Shown here: positions 48,302-56,111 of the stretch, one piece after another
Position numbering within the stretch: the stretch's first letter is position 1
Layout: every line of letters begins with the position of its first letter
Source of the DNA: JANRJY01 sp033763735
GTDB taxonomy: Bacteria > Bacteroidota > Bacteroidia > Cytophagales > UBA9547
Assembly: GCA_033763735.1 (NCBI GenBank)
Contig: JANRJY010000106.1
Coordinates: 1-64,000, forward strand
Length of the DNA stretch: 64,000 bases
Direction of reading: 5' to 3'
Translations under genes and position numbers: made by a program
The notes under the pieces: generated by a model
Told to the model about the DNA's origin: nothing
Seen by the model: only the letters and a program-made list of their open reading frames with translations
Databases searched by the model: none

Positions 48302-49249
48302 TTACACCTTCTCATACAACCCAATTTTGTCCAATTCCAAAACGGTACTGATACCATCATCGGAAGGATGAAACGGTATCACAAATTTCACTCCAAATAC
48401 CATTTCACTGGATTTATAAGAATATCTGTCATATACCACTTGTGAATATGTATTATCAAATGCTTTTATTGAAATAATAAATTCCATATCAGACTTTAGA
48501 TAATCGGCTTGGGTAAAATCTTTTAATGGACTTTCGTCATTTAGGGCATGTACTATAGTCCAATTAAGGGCTAAGGCAGCTGCCTTGCTTACTTCCAAAG
48601 GTAACTGTACATATTTTTGGGTTAGTTTTCCATTTTCTTCCAATTTAAAACTAATCATCAATTGTACCTCGCATTCAAGTAATTGCTGACGCGTAGTATT
48701 TGCAAAACGAAACATGATAGCTTTGATATCTTTATAAGGTGCTACAATGATATTTTCACTAAAAATCAAGTTAATTTTAGGCTTAGCAAATCGTGAATAA
48801 AGCAAACTGGTAACTAATGCCAACGATAACACCCCAAATAACGCTTCAATTGATGCCAAGAAATTTGTAAATACTCCGGTTGGATTGATTCTCCCATAAC
48901 CCACAGTAGCAAATGTTTGTGTGCTAAAGAAAAAAGCTTCTAGAAATTTATCAATTTCGGTATCTGCAATTGCCCCTCCTAAGTTTTCTATTCCTATCAA
49001 ATAATAAATAATACCAAAAATCAAATTGACCACAAAATAAAAGGCTAAAACAAACAAGGTAAAATTTGTCCATGACAATAAGATAAGTTCATTGTAAAAA
49101 TTGAAACTTTTGAAAAATGGTTGCCCGGTACGGATTACATTAAATGAGCCATCTCTGTTTACTAACCTGGAACCTTGACTTTTCCCTTGCTTCGAAAAGC
49201 CGGTTTCGTTGGCTTCCTTGAACTTTTTGTTTGGAACTTTAAAAGACAT
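48302..49249 (-). CDS. Inward-rectifier-type potassium channel (KirBac family)
   Basis: 315 residues. A slide-helix region precedes two membrane helices (about 60-87 and 127-151). Between them lie the pore helix and the selectivity filter TVGYG (115-119). The rest is a cytoplasmic beta-sandwich of the Kir type (FANTTRQQLLECEVQLMIS, then FIISIKAFDN). The protein passes K+ as a tetramer. ATG start, 51 bases after the ispG stop on the same strand. Confidence 0.93.
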   Translation of the reverse strand: MSFKVPNKKFKEANETGFSKQGKSQGSRLVNRDGSFNVIRTGQPFFKSFNFYNELILLSWTNFTLFVLAFYFVVNLIFGIIYYLIGIENLGGAIADTEIDKFLEAFFFSTQTFATVGYGRINPTGVFTNFLASIEALFGVLSLALVTSLLYSRFAKPKINLIFSENIIVAPYKDIKAIMFRFANTTRQQLLECEVQLMISFKLEENGKLTQKYVQLPLEVSKAAALALNWTIVHALNDESPLKDFTQADYLKSDMEFIISIKAFDNTYSQVVYDRYSYKSSEMVFGVKFVIPFHPSDDGISTVLELDKIGLYEKV

Positions 49250-49253
49250 TGGT

Positions 49254-49310
49254 AGTGAGTGAATGATTGAATGCTTGAGTTAAAAACTAATAACTAATAA
49301 CTAATAACTA
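49254..49310. repeat. Word-like repeat forming the ispG stop codon
   Basis: GTGAATGATTGAATGCTTGAGT is followed by four ACTAATA-type heptamers. On the minus strand these read TAGTTATTAG and encode the last Ser-Tyr-stop of ispG. The same two word types (TGAATGAT and TAACTAAT) stand together at 29511-29631. Confidence 0.75.
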
Positions 49311-51268
49311 CCTTCAATCCAATTTCCATCCTCTTTTATCAATTCAATAAGTTCATCAAGGGCGTTTTCAGCTTCTACGGAACGTTTGATCACTTCCTTG
49401 CCTCTATATAAGGCTATTTTGTCCTTACCTACCCCTACATAGCCGTAGTCCGCATCGGCCATTTCACCGGGTCCATTCACAATGCAACCCATTATGCCTA
49501 TCTTAATGCCTTTCAAATGATCAGTTCGTTTCCGAATCATAGCGGTAGTTTCTTGCAAATCAAACAAAGTCCTTCCGCATGAAGGGCAAGAAATATATTC
49601 TGTCTTAGACATACGCATGCGGGCAGCTTGAAGAATTCCAAAAGCCGTTTCGTTGTATTTTTTAAGCAACTGATGATCAGATGGTTGATTCAACAATTCA
49701 GTGGAAAGAAATATGCCATCACCAAAGCCATCGATAAATAAGCCTCCGGTGTCGGTAGCGCTACTTAAAAGAAACTGATCGTCAGTAAGTTGAGGGAATT
49801 TTCTTTTGATTATTATTGGTGCATGAACCCCGTTTTCAGTCAAATAAAAACACACTCTCCTCAATGCGGACATTGCATGCTCATTATTAGTATCAATAAT
49901 TAAAATTACGTTTTTGTCAGCATTTACCTTTGCATAAAATTCATCCGTCAAGGATTTATAATTAGTCTCAACAAAATGAATGTTGTTAGGTATTTGATTT
50001 CTTAAATATTCATTTGAGGTCAATAAAGGGTATCTGTGATTTTTGTCTGTTAATTTTTCCCAAACAGAATAATTCAGTATTTCCTTTAACCCATTGGGAA
50101 GCATATAGTTAATGGGATGATTACCAGAATAAATATAGTCACATCCTTGATCATTCATGTTCCATTTGTCCGTTAATGGAAAATAAAAATGTCCTACCGT
50201 TTTTAAATCTGTAACTCTTATTTTATCTAAAGAACTAAAATCTGCTATAACTCTAGGAACATTGTGACCGCCAATATTTCCTACTTCGTTCGTTTTATAT
50301 CTATTGTATTCATATGGATTGATGGGGCTGATTTCAATTGGTTTAATTGGCTTATGACCCAATCTGTTATTGTACCTTTCAATCAATGCCTTGGCTACAG
50401 GCATTTCAAATTCCGGATCTTCTGTTAGCGACACTCTAACAGTATCACCCAATCCATCTTCCAAAAGCGCACCTATACCAACAGCAGATTTTATTCGACC
50501 ATCTTCGGCTTCACCGGCTTCTGTTACACCCAAGTGCAATGGATATGGCCTCAAACCCTCTTCCTCCAACTTATTGACCAGCAATCGATATGCCTGAACC
50601 ATCACCTGAGTATTGCTTGCTTTCATCGATACCACCAGATTATAATAACCTTCTGATTCGCATATTCTTATAAATTCAAGTGCTGATTCAACCATTCCTA
50701 TTGGCGTGTCACCATATCGACTCAAAATTCTATCGGACAACGAACCATGATTGGTACCAATTCGCATTGCGGTTCCGTACTCTTTGCAAATTTTTAAAAG
50801 CGGCAAAAATTTAGTTCTAATTCGCTCTAATTCAGCTTGATAGGTTTGGTCAGTGTATTCAATGTTTTCAAAACGCTTTTTGTCCGCATAATTACCCGGA
50901 TTGATTCGAACCTTTTCTACAATTCGAGCAGCGAGCTCTGCTGCATTAGGCGTAAAATGAATATCGGCAACGATGGGTGTGAAATAGCCTCTAGCGTGCA
51001 ATTCTTTCTTGATTTCGGCTAAGTTTTGGGCTTCCTTTACACTTGGAGCCGTTATTCGAACCAGTTCACAGCCTGCTTTAATCATCCGGATAGATTGTTC
51101 TACCGAACCCATTGTATCCATGGTATCGACCGTAGTCATGGACTGGACACGAATAGGATGCATCGAACCCATTTTGAGGTCACCGATAGATACTTCTATT
51201 GTTTTCCTTCGACTGTATTCGGTAAGGCTATTGCAGTATTTGTAAGGGTGGATTATTGTAGTAGGCAT
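49301..51268 (-). CDS. ispG: 4-hydroxy-3-methylbut-2-enyl diphosphate synthase, long form
   Basis: 655 residues, the long three-domain form found in Bacteroidota, Chlamydia and plants, against about 370 in Escherichia coli. The N-terminal TIM barrel (SVEQSIRMIKAGCELVRIT) is followed by a large inserted domain (about 290-540) and the C-terminal Fe-S domain with CPSCGRTLFDLQ and GCIVNGPGEMADADYG. It makes HMBPP in the MEP isoprenoid pathway using a [4Fe-4S] cluster. ATG start. The stop codon and the last two residues lie in a word-like repeat. Confidence 0.97.
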   Translation of the reverse strand: MPTTIIHPYKYCNSLTEYSRRKTIEVSIGDLKMGSMHPIRVQSMTTVDTMDTMGSVEQSIRMIKAGCELVRITAPSVKEAQNLAEIKKELHARGYFTPIVADIHFTPNAAELAARIVEKVRINPGNYADKKRFENIEYTDQTYQAELERIRTKFLPLLKICKEYGTAMRIGTNHGSLSDRILSRYGDTPIGMVESALEFIRICESEGYYNLVVSMKASNTQVMVQAYRLLVNKLEEEGLRPYPLHLGVTEAGEAEDGRIKSAVGIGALLEDGLGDTVRVSLTEDPEFEMPVAKALIERYNNRLGHKPIKPIEISPINPYEYNRYKTNEVGNIGGHNVPRVIADFSSLDKIRVTDLKTVGHFYFPLTDKWNMNDQGCDYIYSGNHPINYMLPNGLKEILNYSVWEKLTDKNHRYPLLTSNEYLRNQIPNNIHFVETNYKSLTDEFYAKVNADKNVILIIDTNNEHAMSALRRVCFYLTENGVHAPIIIKRKFPQLTDDQFLLSSATDTGGLFIDGFGDGIFLSTELLNQPSDHQLLKKYNETAFGILQAARMRMSKTEYISCPSCGRTLFDLQETTAMIRKRTDHLKGIKIGIMGCIVNGPGEMADADYGYVGVGKDKIALYRGKEVIKRSVEAENALDELIELIKEDGNWIEGSY

Positions 51269-51283
51269 GAACTTGATGAATTT

Positions 51284-51438
51284 TATATTCTAAATCTTAA
51301 ATGTTTAATGTTAAATTTTAAAGGAATACAAACTATTATTTTATGAAGGATTTTAAATATTTTTTAAAAAACAGGTTTAAAGCATAATTGTTATTTAGAA
51401 CCATAAATTTAAAATTTAACCTTTAACATTCAACATTA
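51284..51438. repeat. Two word-like repeat strings between pyrE and ispG
   Basis: 51284-51323 (TATTCTAAATCTTAAATG, TTTAATGTTAAATTTTAAAG) and 51401-51438 (AAATTTAAAATTTAACC, TTTAACATTCAACATTA) are near mirror images of each other. They flank about 75 AT-rich bases. The second ends inside the TAA stop (51436-51438) of pyrE. Confidence 0.6.
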
Positions 51439-52065
51439 CTTTAGCCAAGCCTCAGGAGCTTTTCTCCATTCATTCAATGAAGCAATTGCTTTAGCATCAA
51501 ATGCTTTATTTGCTTCACATATTTGAATAAGCTGGCTATAATTGGTAAGGGTAAACAATGGAATACCTGCTTTTTTGAAATTATCATCTGCCACACCAAA
51601 TCCATAGGTAAAAATGGCCACCATTCCGAGTATTTCGGCTCCTGCATCCTTTAGAGCCTCGGCAGCTTTAAGTGAGCTGCCTCCGGTCGATATCAGGTCC
51701 TCAACCAAAACCACTTTTTGTCCTTTCGAAATTCTTCCTTCTATAAGGTTTTCCATCCCATGGTCTTTGGGTTTGGGGCGTACATAAACCAATGGCAACT
51801 TCATTTCGTCAGCTACCAATGCTCCTTGCGGAATACCTGCAGTTGCTACACCCGCGATTACTTCTGCACCCTTGAAATGAGATCGAACCATCGCAGTTAA
51901 TCCGCTCTTAATCAATGTTCTGACCTCAGGAAAAGAAAGAGTCAGTCGATTGTCACAATATATGGGTGAGTTCCATCCTGAACTCCATTTGAATGGTTGG
52001 TCTGGCCTGAGCTTAATCGCTTCAATGCGTAATAGCTCATTGGCAATTTGTATAGATATGTCCAA
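51436..52065 (-). CDS. pyrE: Orotate phosphoribosyltransferase
   Basis: 209 residues. The PRPP-binding motif is VVLVEDLISTGGSS; the orotate site has KWSSGWNSPIYCD near the N-terminus and the flexible loop YVRPKPKDHGM. It joins orotate to PRPP in pyrimidine synthesis. It starts with TTG (minus strand) and has no nearby ATG. First gene of the minus-strand group pyrE-ispG-Kir. Divergent from the NUDIX gene across 95 bases. Confidence 0.96.
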   Translation of the reverse strand: MDISIQIANELLRIEAIKLRPDQPFKWSSGWNSPIYCDNRLTLSFPEVRTLIKSGLTAMVRSHFKGAEVIAGVATAGIPQGALVADEMKLPLVYVRPKPKDHGMENLIEGRISKGQKVVLVEDLISTGGSSLKAAEALKDAGAEILGMVAIFTYGFGVADDNFKKAGIPLFTLTNYSQLIQICEANKAFDAKAIASLNEWRKAPEAWLK

Positions 52066-52160
52066 GTGAATATTTTTTAAAACAAATATGCCTAATTTTT
52101 ATTATTTTCAACGGATATATCTTAAAATCGAAGCTATTTTGATTTCACTTAGACTCAAAC

Positions 52161-52826
52161 ATGAAATTATTCCTCAATGACACGCGTGTAAAACTGCGCC
52201 AAATCAATCCAAAACTACCTCAAAATCAAGAATTAAATGAAATATCAATTTCTAATCCTCTCATTGTAAAAGAAGAAATTGATGAAATAAAAGTGATAAG
52301 TAAAGACACTGTATCATTTGCACAAATCATAGATTACATAAGAACTACAAAATTTAAAAAAGTTAAAGATTTTATTATTTATATTCCTGATATTGAACAA
52401 TATAAATTGGAATTAAAGAATAAATTCAAAATAATAAAAGCCGCTGGAGGAATTGTAAAAAAAGCTGATAAAATACTTTTGATATATCGATTGGGAAACT
52501 GGGACTTACCCAAAGGAAAAATAGAAGATGGCGAGCCTGCAAGTGATTGCGCTATTCGTGAAATTGAAGAAGAATGTGGCGTCATTGCAGAAATAGATGA
52601 AAAGTTCTTATCTACCTGGCACTCATATTCAGAGAAAAACAAACCTACCCTTAAGAAAACTACTTGGTACATTATGAATATGACCAATGACAAAAAAATG
52701 AAACCGCAGCGTGAGGAAAATATTGAAGATATTCGATGGGTTACCATAGCAGATGCATTAAAACTGACAGAGAAAAGTTATTCATCTATCAGATATGTAT
52801 TAAAAAAGTATTCAAAAATAAGTTGA
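52161..52826 (+). CDS. NUDIX hydrolase with an extra N-terminal domain
   Basis: 221 residues. A complete Nudix box lies at residues 119-141 (GX5EX7REIEEECGV), within a domain spanning about 92-215 that begins KAAGGIVKKADKILLIYR. The first 85 residues are an additional domain I do not recognise, with alternating strands and helices. Nudix enzymes cut nucleoside diphosphates linked to another group; the GNWDLPKGKIEDGE context resembles diadenosine or nucleotide-sanitising members, but substrate cannot be read. ATG start. Confidence 0.88.
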   Translation: MKLFLNDTRVKLRQINPKLPQNQELNEISISNPLIVKEEIDEIKVISKDTVSFAQIIDYIRTTKFKKVKDFIIYIPDIEQYKLELKNKFKIIKAAGGIVKKADKILLIYRLGNWDLPKGKIEDGEPASDCAIREIEEECGVIAEIDEKFLSTWHSYSEKNKPTLKKTTWYIMNMTNDKKMKPQREENIEDIRWVTIADALKLTEKSYSSIRYVLKKYSKIS

Positions 52827-52897
52827 TATTCTCATTTAAACATTGTTTTAAAGTATAGTCTATCTTATAATCCACTAATGTGGTATATGAGACCTCG

Positions 52898-52958
52898 AAC
52901 GTGTACCAAAATATCGACTTTTGGTACACGTTTTAAGAACGTGTACCATTATGGTACA
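52898..52958 (+). promoter_or_regulatory. Tandem palindromes built on GTGTACC upstream of tex
   Basis: The first palindrome is AACGTGTACCAAAA (52898-52911), seven-base loop, then the exact reverse complement at 52919-52932. The second is TGTACCAT (52942-52949), one base, then ATGGTACA (52951-52958). GTACC thus appears four times, twice in each direction, in 61 bases. The first arm continues into TTTT, so it could act as a terminator for the NUDIX gene; the second copy suggests binding sites for a dimeric regulator of tex instead. Confidence 0.6.
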
Positions 52959-52992
52959 TGACAAAATTGAATAAAAAAATGATTATTAAAAA

Positions 52993-55122
52993 ATGAATTT
53001 ACAGGAGTTTATACCCCTAATTTCCAGCACATTAAACATAGCCACAAAACAGGTAAATACTACTATTCAACTTTTAAACGAAGGGGGCACCGTTCCATTT
53101 ATAGCTCGTTACAGGAAAGAAAAAACAAATGGATTGGATGAAGTTCAAATTGAACAAATTCGCTTACTTAACATCAAATTCACAGAGCTTGTCAAAAGAA
53201 AGCAACTTGTTATTCAAACGATTCAAGAACAAGGCAAACTTACAGATGAACTCAAAAAACAAATTGTTGAATGTTGGGATCCTCATATACTGGAAGATAT
53301 TTATTTGCCATACAAACCCAAACGCAAAACCAAAGCCTCCATTGCACGCGATAAAGGACTTGAACCATTGGCATTGTGGATTATGAAAGAATGGCCCACA
53401 AGCCTTCGGAGCGAGGTCAGCAAATATGTAAACAAAAAGGTAAGCAGCGAAGACGAAGCGCTGGAAGGTGCGCGAGATATTATAGCCGAAATTGTTAATG
53501 AAGACGCATACGCAAGAAGTATTGTTCGAAATGTATTTTCAAAACAAGCCATTATCAGCACTAAACTCCAAAAAGGAAAAGATAAAGAAGGAGAAAAATA
53601 CAAAGACTACTTCAAGTTTGAAGAAATGTTAAGTAAATGCCCTTCTCATAGGCTTTTGGCCATGTTCAGAGGCGAAAACGAAGGCTTCCTTAAGCTCTCC
53701 ATTGAACCTGATAATGTAGAAACAGCCATTTATAAGTTGGAAAATTATTTTGTCAGACATAAGAATGAAACAAGCAAGCAATTTCGCATAGCAGTGAATG
53801 ATTCCTACAAAAGACTTATAGCCCCTTCAATCGAAAATGAGTTTAGAGCAATTGCCAAAATAAAAGCAGACGAAGAGGCAATCAAAGTGTTTGCCGAAAA
53901 TCTGAAACAGTTACTATTGGCTCCTCCACTTGGAAGCAAAAGAATCCTTGCTATAGACCCCGGTATTAGAACCGGTTGCAAAGTGGTATGTATCAATGAA
54001 GAAGGAAAGTTATTGACCGATGACATCATCTATCCATTTGAACCTCAAAGAGATATCAAAGGAGCAACAGAAACGCTAATTTCATTGGTATCCAAGCACA
54101 AAGTAGAGGCTATTGCCATTGGAAATGGTACCGCGGGAAGAGAAACCGAAGAAATTGTTCGAAAAATATCATTTCCTCATAACGTACAAATATTTTTAGT
54201 TAATGAAAGTGGGGCCTCTATTTATTCTGCCTCAGAAATTGCCAGAGAAGAATTTCCAAAAAAAGATATTACCGTCAGAGGTGCTGTATCCATTGGTCGT
54301 CGTTTAGCCGACCCATTGGCCGAACTAGTCAAAATTGATCCAAAATCCATTGGAGTTGGTCAGTATCAACACGATGTAGATCAAAACAAACTCAAAGAAA
54401 GTCTGGATGCGGTTGTAGTTAGTTGTGTGAATAATGTGGGTGTCAACTTAAATACGGCAAGCAAAAGTTTGTTGACATATGTATCAGGATTGGGTCCACA
54501 ATTAGCAACCAATATCATCGAATATCGGAATACCAATGGTGCATTTGTTTCTAGAGATCAACTGAAGAAAATACCTAGGTTAGGAGAAAAAGCATTTGAA
54601 CAATGTGCCGCATTTTTAAGAATTCCTAATGGTAAAAACGTATTGGACAACAGTGCAGTTCATCCGGAAAGCTATGATATCGTCTCAAAAATGGCTATGG
54701 CCAATAATTGTACCGTAAATGACCTCATCAAAAACGAAGGAATCCGCAAAAGCATTAAGCCTGAGCAATTTGTCACGGCCACAGCTGGACTACCAACCAT
54801 TAATGATATTCTACAAGAGCTTGCTAAACCGGGTCGCGATCCGAGAGCGGCTATTGAGGAATTTAAATTTTCTGACATCAAAAAACCGGAAGACCTTTAT
54901 GAAGGCATGGTGCTACCCGGAATAGTGACCAACATTACCAAATTTGGCTGTTTTGTTGATATTGGCGTCAAACAAGACGGTTTGGTTCATATATCACAAA
55001 TGGCTGACAAATATGTATCCGATCCTAACCTTGTTGTGAAACTACAACAAAAAGTAAAGGTCAAGGTGATGGAGGTAGATGTAACTCGAAAGAGAATTAG
55101 TCTGTCAATGAAGGGGTTGTAA
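52993..55122 (+). CDS. tex: Tex-family RNA-binding transcription accessory protein
   Basis: 709 residues with the full Tex architecture: N-terminal helical domain (VPFIARYRKEKTNGLDEVQ), YqgF-like RNase H fold (RILAIDPGIRTGCK, about 315-450), helix-hairpin-helix region (SGLGPQLATNIIEYRN), and a C-terminal S1 domain (GIVTNITKFGCFVDIGVKQDGLVHISQ). It binds nucleic acid and takes part in transcription or RNA processing in many bacteria. ATG start with the tandem palindromes about 35 bases upstream. Convergent with the AraC gene, 14 bases apart. Confidence 0.96.
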   Translation: MNLQEFIPLISSTLNIATKQVNTTIQLLNEGGTVPFIARYRKEKTNGLDEVQIEQIRLLNIKFTELVKRKQLVIQTIQEQGKLTDELKKQIVECWDPHILEDIYLPYKPKRKTKASIARDKGLEPLALWIMKEWPTSLRSEVSKYVNKKVSSEDEALEGARDIIAEIVNEDAYARSIVRNVFSKQAIISTKLQKGKDKEGEKYKDYFKFEEMLSKCPSHRLLAMFRGENEGFLKLSIEPDNVETAIYKLENYFVRHKNETSKQFRIAVNDSYKRLIAPSIENEFRAIAKIKADEEAIKVFAENLKQLLLAPPLGSKRILAIDPGIRTGCKVVCINEEGKLLTDDIIYPFEPQRDIKGATETLISLVSKHKVEAIAIGNGTAGRETEEIVRKISFPHNVQIFLVNESGASIYSASEIAREEFPKKDITVRGAVSIGRRLADPLAELVKIDPKSIGVGQYQHDVDQNKLKESLDAVVVSCVNNVGVNLNTASKSLLTYVSGLGPQLATNIIEYRNTNGAFVSRDQLKKIPRLGEKAFEQCAAFLRIPNGKNVLDNSAVHPESYDIVSKMAMANNCTVNDLIKNEGIRKSIKPEQFVTATAGLPTINDILQELAKPGRDPRAAIEEFKFSDIKKPEDLYEGMVLPGIVTNITKFGCFVDIGVKQDGLVHISQMADKYVSDPNLVVKLQQKVKVKVMEVDVTRKRISLSMKGL

Positions 55123-55136
55123 CTCAATTTAAAGCT

Positions 55137-55985
55137 TTATCCAAAGTTGCTAACATACATAGTTGGTGAAAAATTGGTCACCATTTTAAAAGTCCTGTTA
55201 AAATTGGAGAGATTATAAAATCCGCATTCATCACTAATTTGGCTAATTGAAAGTTCTTTTGCAAGTAAAAGTTGGCATGCGTGTCCAATTCTAATTTCAC
55301 TTAATACACTTGAAAATGTCTTTTTTGTCTTGTGTTTAAAATATCTTGAAAATGCTTGAGGTGTGAGGTGAACCTTTTGAGCAATGTCGTCCAAATAAAT
55401 CTCCTTTTTGAAATTTTCAAGCAGATAAGTAAACACTTCTTTCATTCGTTGTTCGTCTTCAGTGTTATGACCAAAGTTATAACCAGCAGTAGATTGTGTT
55501 TCATATTCATCACTTTGTGCTATTAAGTTCAAAATTTGTAATAATAAAATTATCCTATCCAAATCCGACTTTTGTAACATTTCCTTCATCAATTTTACTA
55601 CATTTTTCTTAGTTGATCCGTTAATTACAATCCCTTGATTTGTCTTTTGAAACAAACGCTTAACGGCAATTAACTCTTGCTTTTCAATAAAATCTTTACC
55701 TAAAAATTCCGGTAAAAACTGGATTACGATTTGGCGACAGACATTTGATTTTTTAATTGAAGTAGATTTCCATAAATGCGGAAGCCAAGGACCTGTCATT
55801 ATTAAATCTTCTGTTTCTATATTTGAAACTTTATTACCAATAATTTTTTGTCCCTCTCCTTCGAGTATTACACTTAGTTCAATTTCCGGATGATTATGCA
55901 GGGGAATGTCAAAATATTCGAACGTTTCTTCCTTAATCAAAAGACTGGAATTGTTCAATGGAACTTTTTCAAATTGAAGCTTCAT
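55137..55985 (-). CDS. AraC-family transcriptional regulator
   Basis: 282 residues. The N-terminal cupin domain (about 20-120, with IPLHNHPEIELSVILEGEG) should bind a small ligand, probably a sugar. The C-terminal double helix-turn-helix (about 185-282) includes IYLDDIAQKVHLTPQAFSRYFK and SISQISDECGFYNLSNFNRTFK. ATG start. Divergent from the dehydrogenase operon with 126 bases between, which holds an inverted repeat; it probably controls that operon. Confidence 0.92.
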   Translation of the reverse strand: MKLQFEKVPLNNSSLLIKEETFEYFDIPLHNHPEIELSVILEGEGQKIIGNKVSNIETEDLIMTGPWLPHLWKSTSIKKSNVCRQIVIQFLPEFLGKDFIEKQELIAVKRLFQKTNQGIVINGSTKKNVVKLMKEMLQKSDLDRIILLLQILNLIAQSDEYETQSTAGYNFGHNTEDEQRMKEVFTYLLENFKKEIYLDDIAQKVHLTPQAFSRYFKHKTKKTFSSVLSEIRIGHACQLLLAKELSISQISDECGFYNLSNFNRTFKMVTNFSPTMYVSNFG

Positions 55986-56011
55986 TTGTATTAATTATGG
56001 AAATAAGCATT

Positions 56012-56038
56012 AAAATTAACAGATATATTGTTAATTTT
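56012..56038 (+). promoter_or_regulatory. Inverted repeat between the AraC gene and the sugar-oxidation operon
   Basis: AAAATTAACA (56012-56021), seven bases, then its exact reverse complement TGTTAATTTT (56029-56038). A further half site (TTGTTAAAAATT) follows from about 56049. AraC-type proteins often bind direct or inverted sites in such gaps, so this is a likely operator for either direction. Confidence 0.55.
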
Positions 56039-56087
56039 TCATTAGTTATTGTTAAAAATTGGTAACCAAAAAACAAAATGGGTGTAT

Positions 56088-56095
56088 TACCTTTG
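56088..56095 (+). promoter_or_regulatory. Candidate -7 promoter element
   Basis: TACCTTTG matches the Bacteroidota -7 consensus TAnnTTTG, 17 bases before the ATG of the dehydrogenase gene. No TTG lies at the usual spacing upstream (the nearest is about 26 bases away), so the promoter may depend on an activator. Single-motif evidence. Confidence 0.4.
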
Positions 56096-56111
56096 AAAAT
56101 ATTATTAAAAA

